DNA of 64,000 nucleotides from Liriodendron chinense. Lineage: Eukaryota; Streptophyta; Magnoliopsida; Magnoliales; Magnoliaceae. This document shows, piece by piece, positions 1-9,639 of this stretch. The notes below the pieces were generated by a model, which saw nothing but the letters and a program-made list of their open reading frames with translations, had not been told where the DNA came from and did not search any database. Within the stretch, counting starts at the first letter, position 1, and each line of letters begins with the position of its first letter. The position numbers were made by a program, and so were the translations under genes. The stretch spans positions 62,001-126,000 of the forward strand of contig PVNU02002803.1 of NCBI GenBank assembly GCA_003013855.2, in the 5' to 3' direction.

Positions 1-242
1 TTTCTTCTTTTTATTTTCTTTCCTTGCTTCTTTCTTTCACTTTCTCTCTTCTTTTCTTCTTTGATCATTAAATAATCTTCATTAGAATGATGCCAATTGA
101 GCCCTTTTTGTCTTCAATTGAGTGGAGTTCACTCTCAGTCCTGTAGTCACAAAACACGCGTTGGATTAGCCTATTAACCATACAAACCTTGCACAATGAG
201 TGATGAATTGGGGTTAGAATATGCGCAATTAAGAACTCAACA
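1..242 (-). mobile_element. LTR family B, terminal fragment
   Basis: This is the end of an LTR that runs in from outside the window. It opens with a CT-rich stretch, then carries a segment alignable with 6325-6497 (a tract around 'cacaaaacacg' followed by a 'ttaaaccat'-like tract) and stops at the same terminal CTCAACA/TTCAACA. The next five bases, ATGAT (243-247), start a segment of LTR A that is continuous in the copy at 17091-19093 (there 'atcatcaaggtg'), so this LTR B was inserted into an LTR A. Sense is taken as minus because the better-preserved copies have their TATA box on the strand that makes this the U3 end. Whether it is a solo LTR or part of a full element cannot be seen. Confidence 0.8.
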
Positions 243-1085
243 ATGATCAAGGTGTCTAAACTCCTAGGAATCAAGAGGGAATAAGTCCATTCTCATTTTA
301 GCATTGAATGCCCCAATCTTGTGATAAATCACAAGGAGAATGACTTACAATAGGTTAAGTATAGATCCTCTAATGGTCTTCAACAATAGTGGCTTCTATC
401 TCCTCGAAATCTCCCTCATTAGCCCAAAAAAATCCCCTTGCCTTTATAGATTTTCCTCCAACTGTCAAAAAATGGACAGATTCGCGTATCTCCAATTGAT
501 CGTAAGTCACATCTGATTGATCGGAGACCTATCCGATTGATCGGAAACCTGTCCAGTGAATTTTCCAAATTCTTTGGAACAAATTTCGATTGATCAGAAT
601 CATTGTCCGATTAATCGAAAGGATTCCATCCGATTGATCGAAAATCTGTCTAGTGAGTTTTTCGAACTTTCTGGAACAAATTTTGATTGATCGGAACATT
701 TGTCCGATTGATCGGAGTCCCATCGGAACCACTGTCCGATTGATCTAAGATTAATCTGAAATTGTTGTTTGGGATTATTTGTTTACAGCAGCTTCCACCT
801 CTTTTATTAACCTAATTTATCATATTTTTTTATATGATCTAAGGCTAATAAGGATGATTAAGGGTATTCCTAGTTAGTCAAGTCATTTAAGAGGTTTTGG
901 CTGTTTTGGTCCAAAGGGTTCGGGTCACTAAGGCATCTCATTTACCTGTTCTTCTTCCTTGATGCTTTTGGTTCACTTGAATCTTCGGTCTTCAGCTTGC
1001 CAAGGCTCAACCGATATTACAACACATGGACTCACGTGATTGACAAATAAGGTGTACTAGTATGCCACAGACAAGTGCACTAACA
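243..1085 (-). mobile_element. LTR family A, U3-side fragment
   Basis: It aligns along its whole length with about 18216-19093, including 'aaggtgtctaaa' near the left end and the terminal 'gtgcactaaca'. Between about 486 and 745 it holds decayed copies of the CCGAT-TG-ATCGG dyad seen intact at 18470-18753. The left part of the LTR was separated by the LTR B insertion ending at 242. The right flank GCACA (1086-1090) would be one target-site duplicate; the partner lies outside the window. Sense is inferred as minus from the TATA position and from the position of the 'cacccccc' tract, which lies near the 3' end of many plant copia LTRs. Confidence 0.85.
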
Positions 1086-1295
1086 GCACATGGACTAACA
1101 CAACCCGCCAAGGGGCCCAATGGTAAAAAAAGGAATATAAATATTTTTTACCATTTTGCCCCTCCCAACAGCCATAAAACTAGTTTAAGGGGTATTTTCG
1201 TCTTTTTTATCATTGGACAATTTTTTCCTTCCCAATAGTCATAAAACGGATAATTTAATGAGTATTTTGATTATTTTTTTTTACTATATGGACCT

Positions 1296-1303
1296 TATAA
1301 ATA
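1296..1303 (+). promoter_or_regulatory. TATA box of the hAT-derived gene
   Basis: TATAAATA is followed after about 40 bp by a CT-rich leader and then by the ATG at 1634. Spacing and context are those of a plant class II promoter. Whether it is active cannot be told. Confidence 0.5.
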
Positions 1304-1366
1304 CCCCATTCTCTCCTCATTTGTAAATTGTAACCAACAACTTCCATAAGCTCTCTTTCTCTCTAA

Positions 1367-1408
<42 letters not shown>

Positions 1409-1633
1409 AGTGCTCAAGGCTCAAGTTTAAGTTCAAGCTCTCTCTCCGACATCAAATATTCAAGTTCAAGTTCAAGTCAACAAATCCTTCAAAATTTTTT
1501 GGATATTTAAAGTTTGTTCTTATATAATATTCTTAGTATATATAACTAAGTCTCATATTCTTATTCTCCCTTCTTATATAAATTATCACAACAAATTTAT
1601 ATCTTACTATTTTATATACATATTATTTTAAAA

Positions 1634-2011
1634 ATGGCCGTCTCTTCTCATTATATTCCTAATGATATTGAGGTAAATGAGGAAAGTAACATAAACACCA
1701 TAAAAAGTGTATCCGTGGATGCCCCTTCCCAAAAATAAAGAAGGGCAAAAACTTCGCTTGTTTGGAGTGGTTTTGAGCTTATTGATGTAAAAGATACAAC
1801 GGGAGCCATTATGCAAAAGGCATGTTGTATTTATTGTAAACGTATATATAGTGCAAGTGAGCACGTGATTGATGATTATAGGACGAACTTAGCTTCCGAC
1901 ACAGTGGAGACTTGCGTATGCCTTCAAGACTATTTCTTAGCAGAAAATTGGAAGCAGGAGTTGATGGAACAACTTAACAACTTGACATCAAAGAAGAATT
2001 TGAAGGAATAG
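1634..2011 (+). pseudogene. hAT transposase deletion derivative (BED finger joined to C-terminal segment)
   Basis: A single reading frame of 126 codons, ATG at 1634 and TAG at 2009-2011, is broken only by TAA at 1736-1738 (codon 35). After that stop it reads a BED-type zinc-finger start: a Trp-containing lead, then a Cys-x2-Cys pair in CIYC. It then passes directly into the sequence around YRTNLASDTVE, which resembles the C-terminal end of Ac-like transposases, where an 'S(x)DTVEALIC' stretch is common. The RNase-H-like catalytic core and the His pair of the finger are missing. An ATG at 1811 could restart a 66-residue protein with half a finger. The frame stayed open across the fusion, so the deletion was in phase. 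It could be a decoy-type truncated transposase, but no function is shown. Confidence 0.65.
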
Positions 2012-2226
2012 AAATTTAGTTGTAATTTGTATTTTTAAAATTGTAATTTAGTTGTAATTTTAAATGTAATTTGTAGAGCTTTATTTTAAAATCAATAATA
2101 AGATTATTATTCACTTTATTTCAACATTGTACACTCATTTAAATATGAAAAAAAGATTTTAAAAAATAAGTTAAAAAGCTATAGGAAAACAGGTGGGCCG
2201 CCTGATGGGTTGGCACGTGGGCTAGC

Positions 2227-3736
2227 TGTTGAGCTCTTAATTTATACATATTCTACCCCATTTCATCACTCATTATGCATAGGTTGCATGTTTAAAAGAC
2301 TATTCTAATGCATGTTTTGTGGTTGTAGGTATGAGAGAGAGAGACTTCACCTATTTGAAGGCTAAAAGACCACTTTAGAAGCCTTTTGATGAGGAAGGAA
2401 GGTGGGCTAAAGAGAAGAAGAAAGAAGCAAGGAGAAGAGAGAAAGAAGGAAAGAAAAAGCAAAAAATAGGTCCAACCGGTCATGACCGATCTGCTAAACA
2501 GGCCCCGACCAATCAAGATCGGTCGGCCACAAGGCAAAATCCTCTCTATGCTTGCTGGACCAAGGTCCAACCGGTCAAGATCAGTCGGCCAGCCCAATCC
2601 GACCTGTCATGACCGATTAAGACCGGTCGGCCATGCACTACAGCAAGTGCAGATTTTCTGCATGCGAGTTTTCTGGGTTTCCTAGTGCGGCTAAGACACC
2701 GGTTTCACGATTTTCTCACGCGGTAAAGCCCCAAATTTATAAAAGGACACCTAGGGGTGGATCTAAACACATCATAAAAGTCTTGGGAAGTTGTGAGAGG
2801 TGGAAAGGATCACTATGGAGCGTCTGCAACTCCTCCAAATCGAGTTTTTTTATGTTTTTACTAGTTTTTCCTTTGAGTTTTAGTTTAACCTATTAATGGT
2901 TGGCTAAACCTCTTAGGTAGGGCTAAGAGGTGAAGCTTTTAGTTGTTTACAATATTTAATTCGAATTAGTTCAAGTACTTTTGGATTTTATGAAGAACAC
3001 TTCTAGTTCAAGTTTGAAATAAAGTTAGTATTTTTAGTTAATCTTTTATCTCTTGTGATTGCTCTTCCATGAGATGTTCTGATTACTGAGATTGCTTAAT
3101 GAGGTGTTGATTGATAGGATTTTGGGTTGTAGAGATCTTAGATCCATCATGATATGTTGGATGCTAGGGAATATTACAAACTAAGTTTCCTAAGAGCTTA
3201 TTTAGAACTAAACTAGAAGGGGTTCTTATCTTTTGATTTAATCTGAGATAGGTATTTATGTATTGATTTTGGTTCAATAGAAGTTCAATTCATGTTTCTA
3301 AATCAAGTCTAGTGACAAGGCTTGAGGAAGAATCATGAATGTGATCTTGCTTGTTTTGTGAAGGATTGGGTTGTGTGATTGAATACACCCAATGCCTTAG
3401 TTGTTTATGAGAGAACCATATCAATGATGATCCATCTATGTTAGATGCATTATGATGATTTGATTGATCTATGTTCCGATTGGATAGGCTTTAATAGTTT
3501 GAATTGGTATTGTGAATTATTATTAGTGGATCCTTGGCGCTCTAATGCTTATTTCCTTGATTTAGTTCTTAAATTAAATAGTTTTATGTTCTTAAATTCC
3601 ATCTATCGATACGAATTTGAATTTATCCCATCCTAATTATAAAACTTAGAATTGTTACTACAATCCCTGAGGATCAACCTCGGTCTTACCGAGAATTATT
3701 ACTACATCGCAGCCTTGCACTTGAGGCGAGCGAACA
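2227..3736 (+). mobile_element. Solo LTR, family B (plus orientation)
   Basis: This 1510-bp LTR begins TGTTGAG and ends GCGAACA. It is flanked by CTAGC (2222-2226) and CTGGC (3737-3741), a 5-bp target duplication with one mismatch. A decayed palindrome array built on GACCGGTC lies at about 2474-2632, followed by TATAAAA (2738-2744). Near the right end is the 'cctcggtcttaccgag' tract typical of some plant LTR 3' regions, which sets the sense as plus. No internal domain, primer site or coding sequence is present, so the element was reduced by LTR-LTR recombination. It sits inside the hAT element. Confidence 0.9.
2474..2744 (+). promoter_or_regulatory. U3 palindrome array (decayed) and TATA box of LTR B
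   Basis: Partly decayed copies of GACCGGTC/GACCGATC half sites, several still paired as GGTCATGACC, fill 2474-2632. TATAAAA follows at 2738-2744, about 105 bp on. The copy at 5104-6497 has the same order (array, then TATA) with intact palindromes. Confidence 0.6.
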
Positions 3737-3741
3737 CTGGC

Positions 3742-3905
3742 ACGACACAACACATCCTAGATCGTGCCACGGGTCGTGCTAGGCCAGCCCTGGTGAAAAT
3801 ACGGCACGGCTAAGGTCATGGGCCGTGCTAGGCACGGTCGTGCCTCAACTGGGCCTGACCACTCACGAGTCGTGCCGGCATGGCACGACCCATTTTACAG
3901 CCCTA
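3742..3905 (+). repeat. hAT subterminal repeats and right terminal inverted repeat
   Basis: At least eight short GGCACG / CGTGCC units in both orientations occur between 3766 and 3890, followed by the terminus TTTTACAGCCCTA. Such clustered short motifs next to the terminal repeat are the usual transposase-binding region of plant hAT elements. Confidence 0.6.
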
Positions 3906-4330
3906 CCAGTGGACATGGGTAGAGTTTGAAGGTAGATTCTCTAAGAAGTACCACTTACGTACCGAAAGGAGAAGGAAAGCTAGTTTATTAAGTTGTAGTA
4001 GAGGAACATGTCAATCACCAAGTACGAGACCTGATTTACCAAGCTGTCCTGATATACACCAATGATTGTGGTTGATGAGCGTTCAAAGATGAGGAGATTG
4101 GAAGATGGACTGCGATCAGGAATCTGCATCAAGATGTGTCACTCTAGCATTTCCACCTATGTAGAAATGGTGGATATGGCATTAAGGGTTGAGCAAGATG
4201 GAGAGAGGATCTCTAATGCCCTGGCATAGTTGGGTGCCGAGAGTAGACGGAATCTTATTTGTTCTTTTTCGACAGACAAGAGACCTCGAATCTCTCCACA
4301 ATCAGCTCCCACTCTAAGGTAGAAGATGAG
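3906..4330 (+). pseudogene. gypsy 1 gag fragment
   Basis: Shifting between frames, this reads a plant gypsy gag (Retrotrans_gag domain). A W-x2-F-x3-F-x2-K-Y block (WVEFEGRFSKKYH) starts at about 3913. Further on come 'RRLEDGLRSGI' (about 4090-4125) and 'VDMALRVEQDGERIS' (about 4170-4215), both common in Tekay-type gag. The N-terminal part was cut off by the hAT insertion ending at 3905. Several frameshifts and stops are present. Confidence 0.75.
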
Positions 4331-4760
4331 GGATGAGGGCATTATGCCTCCTCAGCCAGGAAATCGTCCCTCGCAACGTGCGACCACCACTCACCCAGTG
4401 AAAGTAGGATGTCCCCTACAGAGGCCAGCTTCCCCAGCAGCTAACTACACCCAACAGCCCCATGTTCACGCATTAATGGCAGAGGCATCGGATGCAACCA
4501 CACCCATATTCATTTTGATTGACACCAAACTTACTACTTCCTTCATTTCTTGCTTCCTTATGAAATTATCTAAATTGGATAAAATGCCTACACCTAGAAT
4601 GGTAGTGGTATCGATCATAGGAGATTATTCTAACTCTATTAGGTCTTGTCCCCAATGTCCCATCGTCTTAGGAAATAGAGAAGTGGAAATCAACCTAATA
4701 GTAGCAAGTTTATATTATTACAATGTCATCATAGGCATGGATTGGCTGACTGCTATGTAG
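4326..4760 (+). pseudogene. gypsy 1 gag tail and aspartic protease
   Basis: An open frame of 144 codons. The N-terminal 50 residues are a Pro/Gln-rich linker, where a zinc knuckle would be expected but none is visible. The rest is a retropepsin-like domain: FILIDTKLTTSFIS holds the active-site position, and the frame ends with VIIGMDWL, which marks the end of the gypsy protease. The catalytic Asp-Ser/Thr-Gly is Asp-Thr-Lys here, so the enzyme would be inactive. The RT follows in another frame. Confidence 0.7.
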
Positions 4761-4839
4761 ATAAAGGTAAACTACGACACCAGGACTATCACCATACAAG
4801 AGCAAGGAAAGATCCCTTTCACGTTCCCCTTAAATAGTA

Positions 4840-5103
4840 CAAGAGTTTGTAGACGTATTCAAGGCGATACACGGACTACCCCCACAACGTGAGATTGATT
4901 TCACCATCGATCTCATGTCAGGTGCGACGCTAATCGTACTAACACCGTATCATATAGCTCCATGTGAAATGGAGGAGCTGCGATTTCAGATAGATAAGCT
5001 TATGCAACACAGGTTTATAAAGCCTAGTGTGTCACCTTGGGGCGTCCAAGTATTATTCACATCGAAGAAGGACAGATCACTATGACTCTGCATCGACTAC
5101 TAC
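4840..5103 (+). pseudogene. gypsy 1 reverse transcriptase, N-terminal part
   Basis: Mostly one frame reads the conserved lead into gypsy RT: a 'GLPPQREIDF' block, 'FIKPSVSPWG', then the KKD lead before 'LCIDY'. A stop replaces the Arg codon usually found before 'LCIDY'. The frame is cut at 5103 by solo LTR B and resumes at 6503 after the duplicated ACTAC. Confidence 0.75.
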
Positions 5104-5902
5104 TGTTCGCTCGCCTCAAGTGTAAGGCTGCGATGTAGTAATAAAACTCGGTAAGACCGAGGTCGATCCACAGGGAAAAAGTAACAGCTTCCTAATTACT
5201 TCAGCAACTCAGTTTAATAAAGCAAATTCAATTTCAATAGGATGTTTAATTAAAACAGTAACTTAATGAAAAATCAGAGATATAATGTACTAAGGCTTTC
5301 AAGGATCCACTTGTAGCAATTCTATGTCAATTCAGTCAATCCAAGTAGAGAACACAACTAGATTTGAAGTCCTATCTCTCATCTAGTTGGAAAATAAAGC
5401 ATTCACACACATTCATCCAATTCGAGTTGAACTTCCAAGTTCAAGTCCATTCAATCAATGTAGAATTCAAATTCATAGCCTGCGGAGTAACAGCCATGCC
5501 TATGGACTATGGCCTGCTCAAGGATTACTATAATTCGAATCTAAACAAGCAACCTGTGATAATCTCAGAGAATTAAAAGGAATTCATGTCCGGAGCACAT
5601 GAACTCAGATAAGACATCTCAAACTACCATCTTTTGAACTGAACATAAGAAAATTCTAACTTTGAATTGAATAATACTTGAATCAAACTGAAATTAACAT
5701 AGAATTGGCTACAAGCTTCACCTCTCAGCCTTAGCTGAGAGGTTTTAGCCGAGCATAGTCATGCTACAACTAAAAACTCAAAAATAAAGCATAAAACTAG
5801 AAAAACCCGAAGATAGATGTTGCAGACGCCCCACAGTCGCCTTCAGCCTCCAAACTCACGTTCCTCCTCTTCTCTGATACCTTAGGGAGAGCCCCTAGGT
5901 GT

Positions 5903-5912
5903 CCTTTTATAG
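5903..5912 (-). promoter_or_regulatory. TATA box of LTR B
   Basis: On the minus strand this reads CTATAAAAGG, followed by 'acacctagggg', which is also found after the TATA box of the copy at 2738-2744. It lies 97 bp downstream, in sense, of the palindrome array. Confidence 0.6.
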
Positions 5913-6008
5913 CAACAAACCCCCCTTGCGTCGGATCCTGCGAAAGACTTCGCATTGCGCAGTGAAATTCGGAGTCCCAATTTAGAAAGGACTCATCCTT
6001 ACGCAGAG

Positions 6009-6238
6009 CCGACCGGTCACGACCGGTCGGGCTGATTTCCAAGCATTCCAGTGAGTACAGCCGACCGGTCATGACCGGTCGGACTGATTTCCATTCATCC
6101 AGCGTGTGTGCCCGACCGGTCATGACCGGTCGGGCTTTGTTCCCACCTTGTCCAATGTATACAGCCGACCGGTCATGACCGGTCGGGCTCCAATGTAATG
6201 TGGTCAGCCTTCATGGCCGACCGGTCATGACCGGTCGG
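6009..6238. repeat. Five-copy palindrome array in U3 of LTR B
   Basis: Five 22-bp units occupy 6009-6030, 6061-6082, 6112-6133, 6165-6186 and 6217-6238. The core is GACCGGTCATGACCGGTC (first copy has CAC for CAT). Each unit is CCGACCGGTC plus its reverse complement, and the inner GACCGGTC is itself a palindrome, so it is a palindrome of palindromes. Start-to-start steps are 52, 51, 53 and 52 bp. The spacers of 29-31 bp are much less conserved than the palindromes. Confidence 0.95.
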
Positions 6239-6497
6239 CCTGTCTTCCATTTGATTCTTCTTCTCTTCTTTTTCTCCTTTTTTTTCTTCTCTCTCTTCTC
6301 TTTGCTTTCTCCTTTCTTTGGTCTTCTTTCATCTTCATCCAAAAGCTCTAGAAGCATTCTTTTGGCTTGTAATTGAATGAAGTCCGCTCTCATCCCTATA
6401 CTCACAAAACACGTGTTAGGTGGGCCTTTAAACCATGAAAATCATGCAAACTATGTAGTGTAATGGGCAATGCAATGTATAAATTGGAGGTTCAACA

Positions 6498-7311
6498 ACT
6501 ACAAACTGAACAAGGTCATAATAAAGAACAAGTACCCCCTTCCAAGGATTGATGACCTATTTGACCAGCTACAAGGTGTGCAATATTTCTCCAAGATCGA
6601 TCTACAATCTAAGTACCATCAGTTACAGATCAAGAAAGAGGACGTGCCAAAAAAAGCATTCAAAACAAACTTTAGGGACTATGAATTCCTCGTAATGCCC
6701 TTTGAGATCATTAATGGTCATGGATCTCTTGAATGAGGTATTCCGGCTATAACTTATATAGATTCATCATCGTGTTCATTGATGACATTCTGATTTATTC
6801 TAAGAGTCATGAAGACCATGAAGAACACTTGTGAGCAGTCCTTAACACACTTAAGCAGCACCAGTTGTACACCTAGTTCAAAAAGTGTAACTTTTAAAAG
6901 GAGGAGGTAAAGTTAGCCACGTCATTACATGTCAAGGCATTGCGGTGGATCTCGCAGAAGTAACGGTTGTGCTAGATTAGGAATAGCCCACCTCGGTCAC
7001 TGAAGTGAGAAGCTTCCTTGGATTGGTTGGTTAGTATAGGTGGTTCATTGAAGGATTTTGAAGGATAACTCAACCTCTCTCCTAATTGACTCACAAGGAC
7101 ATCAAGTTTGCGTGGAATGAGAACGCTGAGAGAGCATTCTAGGAGTTGAAGGTCAAACTGACAACCACACTTGTGCTCGTATTACCCGAACAAGGAGTCA
7201 AATACATGATATACACTGACATATCACATGTTCTCTTAGGGCGTGTGCTTATGTAGAAAGAGAGGGTGATCGCGTATGCCTCCCAACCGTTGAGGGAGCA
7301 GGGAAGAGAAC
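6498..7311 (+). pseudogene. gypsy 1 RT palm/thumb and RNase H start
   Basis: An 88-codon open part (6470-6736) reads 'KYPLPRIDDLFDQLQG' and 'FSKIDLQSKYHQ', the first catalytic-Asp block of the RT. After a frameshift 'FIDDILIYS' (about 6775-6800) gives the second catalytic Asp pair. RT thumb and connection follow with stops. RNase H starts with 'IYTDISHVLLG' (about 7210-7245), then 'VIAYASQPLREQ' (7270-7302). It is cut at 7311 by solo LTR A. Confidence 0.75.
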
Positions 7312-9201
7312 TGTTAGCACACTTATTTGTGCACCTTGTTTGTCAATCAAGTGAGTCTGTGTGTCAGTGAGTCGTTGGAAGTTGAAGATCGATGAGACAA
7401 AAGGGAAAGAAGCATCAAAGAGAGAAGAAACAGGTAAATGAGGTTCCTTAGTGTCTCTAATCCTTAAAACCAAAACAACCCTAGCTTCTAAGTAACTTGG
7501 ACCTAATAGGTAAACCTTTAGTCATCATTCATTAGTCTTAGGAGTCCTAAAAGAACTCTAAAATATAAGGTTTTAGAAGCCCCAAGTTGTTGTAAACATT
7601 CTACCCAAAACAGCTAAGCTTGGAATATTGTCGATCGATCCATCAACTGATTGACAAAGATGTCGACTGATCAAAAGGGGTCAAAACTAGACAGAAAACT
7701 CTCTGGCCCTATCAAGTGGTGTTCAACCGATCAATCCATCCGTCGATCGATGTCAACTGATCGACTGCACCTGGTCAACCAATCAAAAATGGCTAAAACT
7801 AAATAGAAACTCTTTGGCCTAAATCAAACCCATTTCAACCAATTGAAAGCCATTTTCGACTGATCAACAGCTCAAGTCGACCGATCGACAGTAGCCATTT
7901 TCTGCCCTTTTTTTTACCATTTGAACTTCAATTCTATATAATTGGCATTCAGGATTTTGGCATCATGATGGGCTTTTGGTGCATTAAAAGCCACCACAAC
8001 TCCACACCATCAGAGGCTCTAATCTTAGGAGATTCAAGTCATATCCCTTGTGATTCATCACAAGTAAGAGCATTTAAAGCTCAAAATGGAAATGAACTTG
8101 ATCTCTCTCATTAGTACAGTTTGTACACTAATCCCAATAGGTAAAATATTTTCTAAATCATCTAGGAGATCCATCTAGGTGAATCCACAACATCGAATTA
8201 AATCATATACTTAGGCTGTAGAGATTTCACTAGCTCCCATTACCTTGGTCACCTCAAAAGAGCATCAAATGCAAGATAGCCGATCAACAGAACTGAAGCA
8301 TTCGGCATCAAAGATTGGGGGAGCAACGAGGAGTTGATTCAAGTACGGGAGAGCATAAAGAAGAAACTCGAAAAAGGCACATCAATGAGGATCAATCCGA
8401 CAAGTAAGGTCGTCAAATTATAAAGTCCATCTACTCTTTTCCCATGGAGAATTAGTGTAGAGTTTGAATTTTCAAACTCAATAGATTCTTGGATTAGGAC
8501 CTAGGCTCTTTGGTAGGGTTGTATTCACCAGACATGGGTGAGTACGTATTAGTCTCCAAGGGGAGCCTCTGGCGGGAGTGTATGTAGAGCCTTGAATTAT
8601 GACCGCTAGTAGTTGTTGGTTAGTTGATAAAATACCAACTAAGTCTATGTGGGAGCCGGTCCTTAGATTAGGATCGAGGTTGTTAGTTAGCCTATGAAAA
8701 AATAATTGTAAAGGATGAGAGTTAAACCTAATTTAAAACCTTCGAGATAGTGAAATTCGGTGCACTCGAGGAAAGAGTCTGGGAGCTAGGAGTGCAGTAG
8801 GGAAACTGAACCATTATACATGCTTATGTTTGGATTGTGATTTGCATACATATTTTATTCATGCTTATGTGTTTGATTAGTTAAATCATATAAATATTTG
8901 ATTTGAATTGTATGTTAGGCACTTAAATGTTAACACACACAAGTTGTATTTTTACTTCACCTATAGACTAGTTGCTTCATAGGTAAATCATTTGTAACCT
9001 TTGTGATTGGACCCACTTGTCTTAGAAGCCAAAGTGTCACTTGTTTAATTAAGTTTAAATTGGTAAATTAGTTTTAATTAAGGTAAGAATTTTAAGTGGT
9101 CTTATTCACCCCCAGTCTAGGACTTACCATTGTCCCTACTGGCTCTGCCAAGCTTCCACGAGCAAAGCACCTTAAGTATGAGACCAATAGGTGTAATTTT
9201 A
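7312..9201 (+). mobile_element. Solo LTR, family A (plus orientation), nested in gypsy 1 RNase H
   Basis: 1890 bp, starting TGTTAGCACAC and ending TGTAATTTTA, with a perfect target duplication AGAAC (7307-7311 and 9202-9206). It aligns in reverse complement with 17091-19093: the start matches that copy's right end, and 'ggacccacttgtcttagaagcc' followed by the 'cacccccagt' region matches its left end. In sense order it has a degenerate dyad cluster (7631-7900) and a TATA box (7935-7941). The terminal CA has changed to TA, in line with C-to-T decay. Confidence 0.9.
7631..7941 (+). promoter_or_regulatory. U3 dyad cluster and TATA box of LTR A
   Basis: Repeated CGATCGAT, CCGATCGAC and TCGACTGATCAA motifs, each near-palindromic, cluster between 7631 and 7900. 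TATATAA follows at 7935-7941. The order matches the other LTR A copy although the motif has drifted (CGAT-CGAT here, CCGAT-TG-ATCGG there). Confidence 0.55.
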
Positions 9202-9206
9202 AGAAC

Positions 9207-9480
9207 TACCCTACTCACGATCTTGAGTTAGCGGTGGTGATTTACGCGCTCAAGCTATGAAGACACTACTTATGGGATAAATAGCTCGAGCTCTATTGTG
9301 ATCACAAGAACTTGAAGTATATCTTCACCCAACGAGATTTGAATATGCGTCAAGGCCGTTGGATGGAAACATTGAAGGACTTCAATTCGAGGTGTCCTAT
9401 CATCTCAGTAAAGAAAACTTGACAGATGACGTCTTAAGCCGAGAGAAAGTCCATGAATTCGCAACGCCCCTCATGTTGAG
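9207..9480 (+). pseudogene. gypsy 1 RNase H, C-terminal part
   Basis: Directly after the duplicated AGAAC it reads 'YPTHDLELAVVIYALK', then 'KNLKYIFTQRDLNMRQGRW' (about 9308-9363), the conserved second half of the gypsy RNase H, with a stop at a Trp-like position and a frameshift before the 'DALSR' region. The match begins exactly at the target duplicate, which confirms the LTR boundary. Confidence 0.75.
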
Positions 9481-9639
9481 AGAGTGGAATATGCTAAAAT
9501 TCATACAAGATTTTCAGTGAAACTATATATAGAGGAGCCTTATGAAAAGATATCTTGAACCAGCAATTGATAGTGGGATTATTGCAATGCAAGATCAAGA
9601 TGAGCTTTTGGTGAAATTGAAGAAAAGGTTAGCCTAAGA

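Larger units (their letters stand above)
1086..3905 (+). mobile_element. hAT (Ac-like) deletion derivative, interrupted by solo LTR B
   Basis: The core has a TATA box (1296-1303), a CT-rich leader with a (TC)n run near 1373-1407, and a short transposase-derived frame (1634-2011). The right end, resumed after the LTR at 2227-3736, is dense in GGCACG/CGTGCC subterminal repeats and finishes with TTTTACAGCCCTA (3893-3905), the reverse complement of a typical plant hAT terminus (TAGGGCTGTAAA). The next bases, CCAGTGGA (3906-3913), would be the 8-bp target duplicate and lead straight into gypsy gag. The left terminus is not seen; it was cut off when LTR A inserted. Size and content fit a non-autonomous element that lost most of its transposase. 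Confidence 0.7.
5104..6497 (-). mobile_element. Solo LTR, family B (minus orientation), nested in gypsy 1 RT
   Basis: This 1394-bp LTR starts TGTTCGC, ends TTCAACA and is flanked by a perfect target duplication ACTAC (5099-5103 and 6498-6502). Read on the minus strand it has five palindromes (6238 to 6009), then TATAAAAGG (5912-5903), then a body ending in the same 'cggtcttaccgag' tract as the copy at 2227-3736. No internal sequence remains. The duplicated ACTAC falls in the Tyr codon region of the RT motif, so the host frame continues on either side. Confidence 0.95.

Noticed and set aside
6009..6238. Regular 22-bp repeats with ~30-bp spacers resemble a CRISPR array
   Set aside because: The DNA is plant nuclear, the array lies inside an LTR with a perfect target duplication, the spacers resemble each other, and there are no cas genes. 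The repeats are full palindromes set in a ~52-bp tandem unit.
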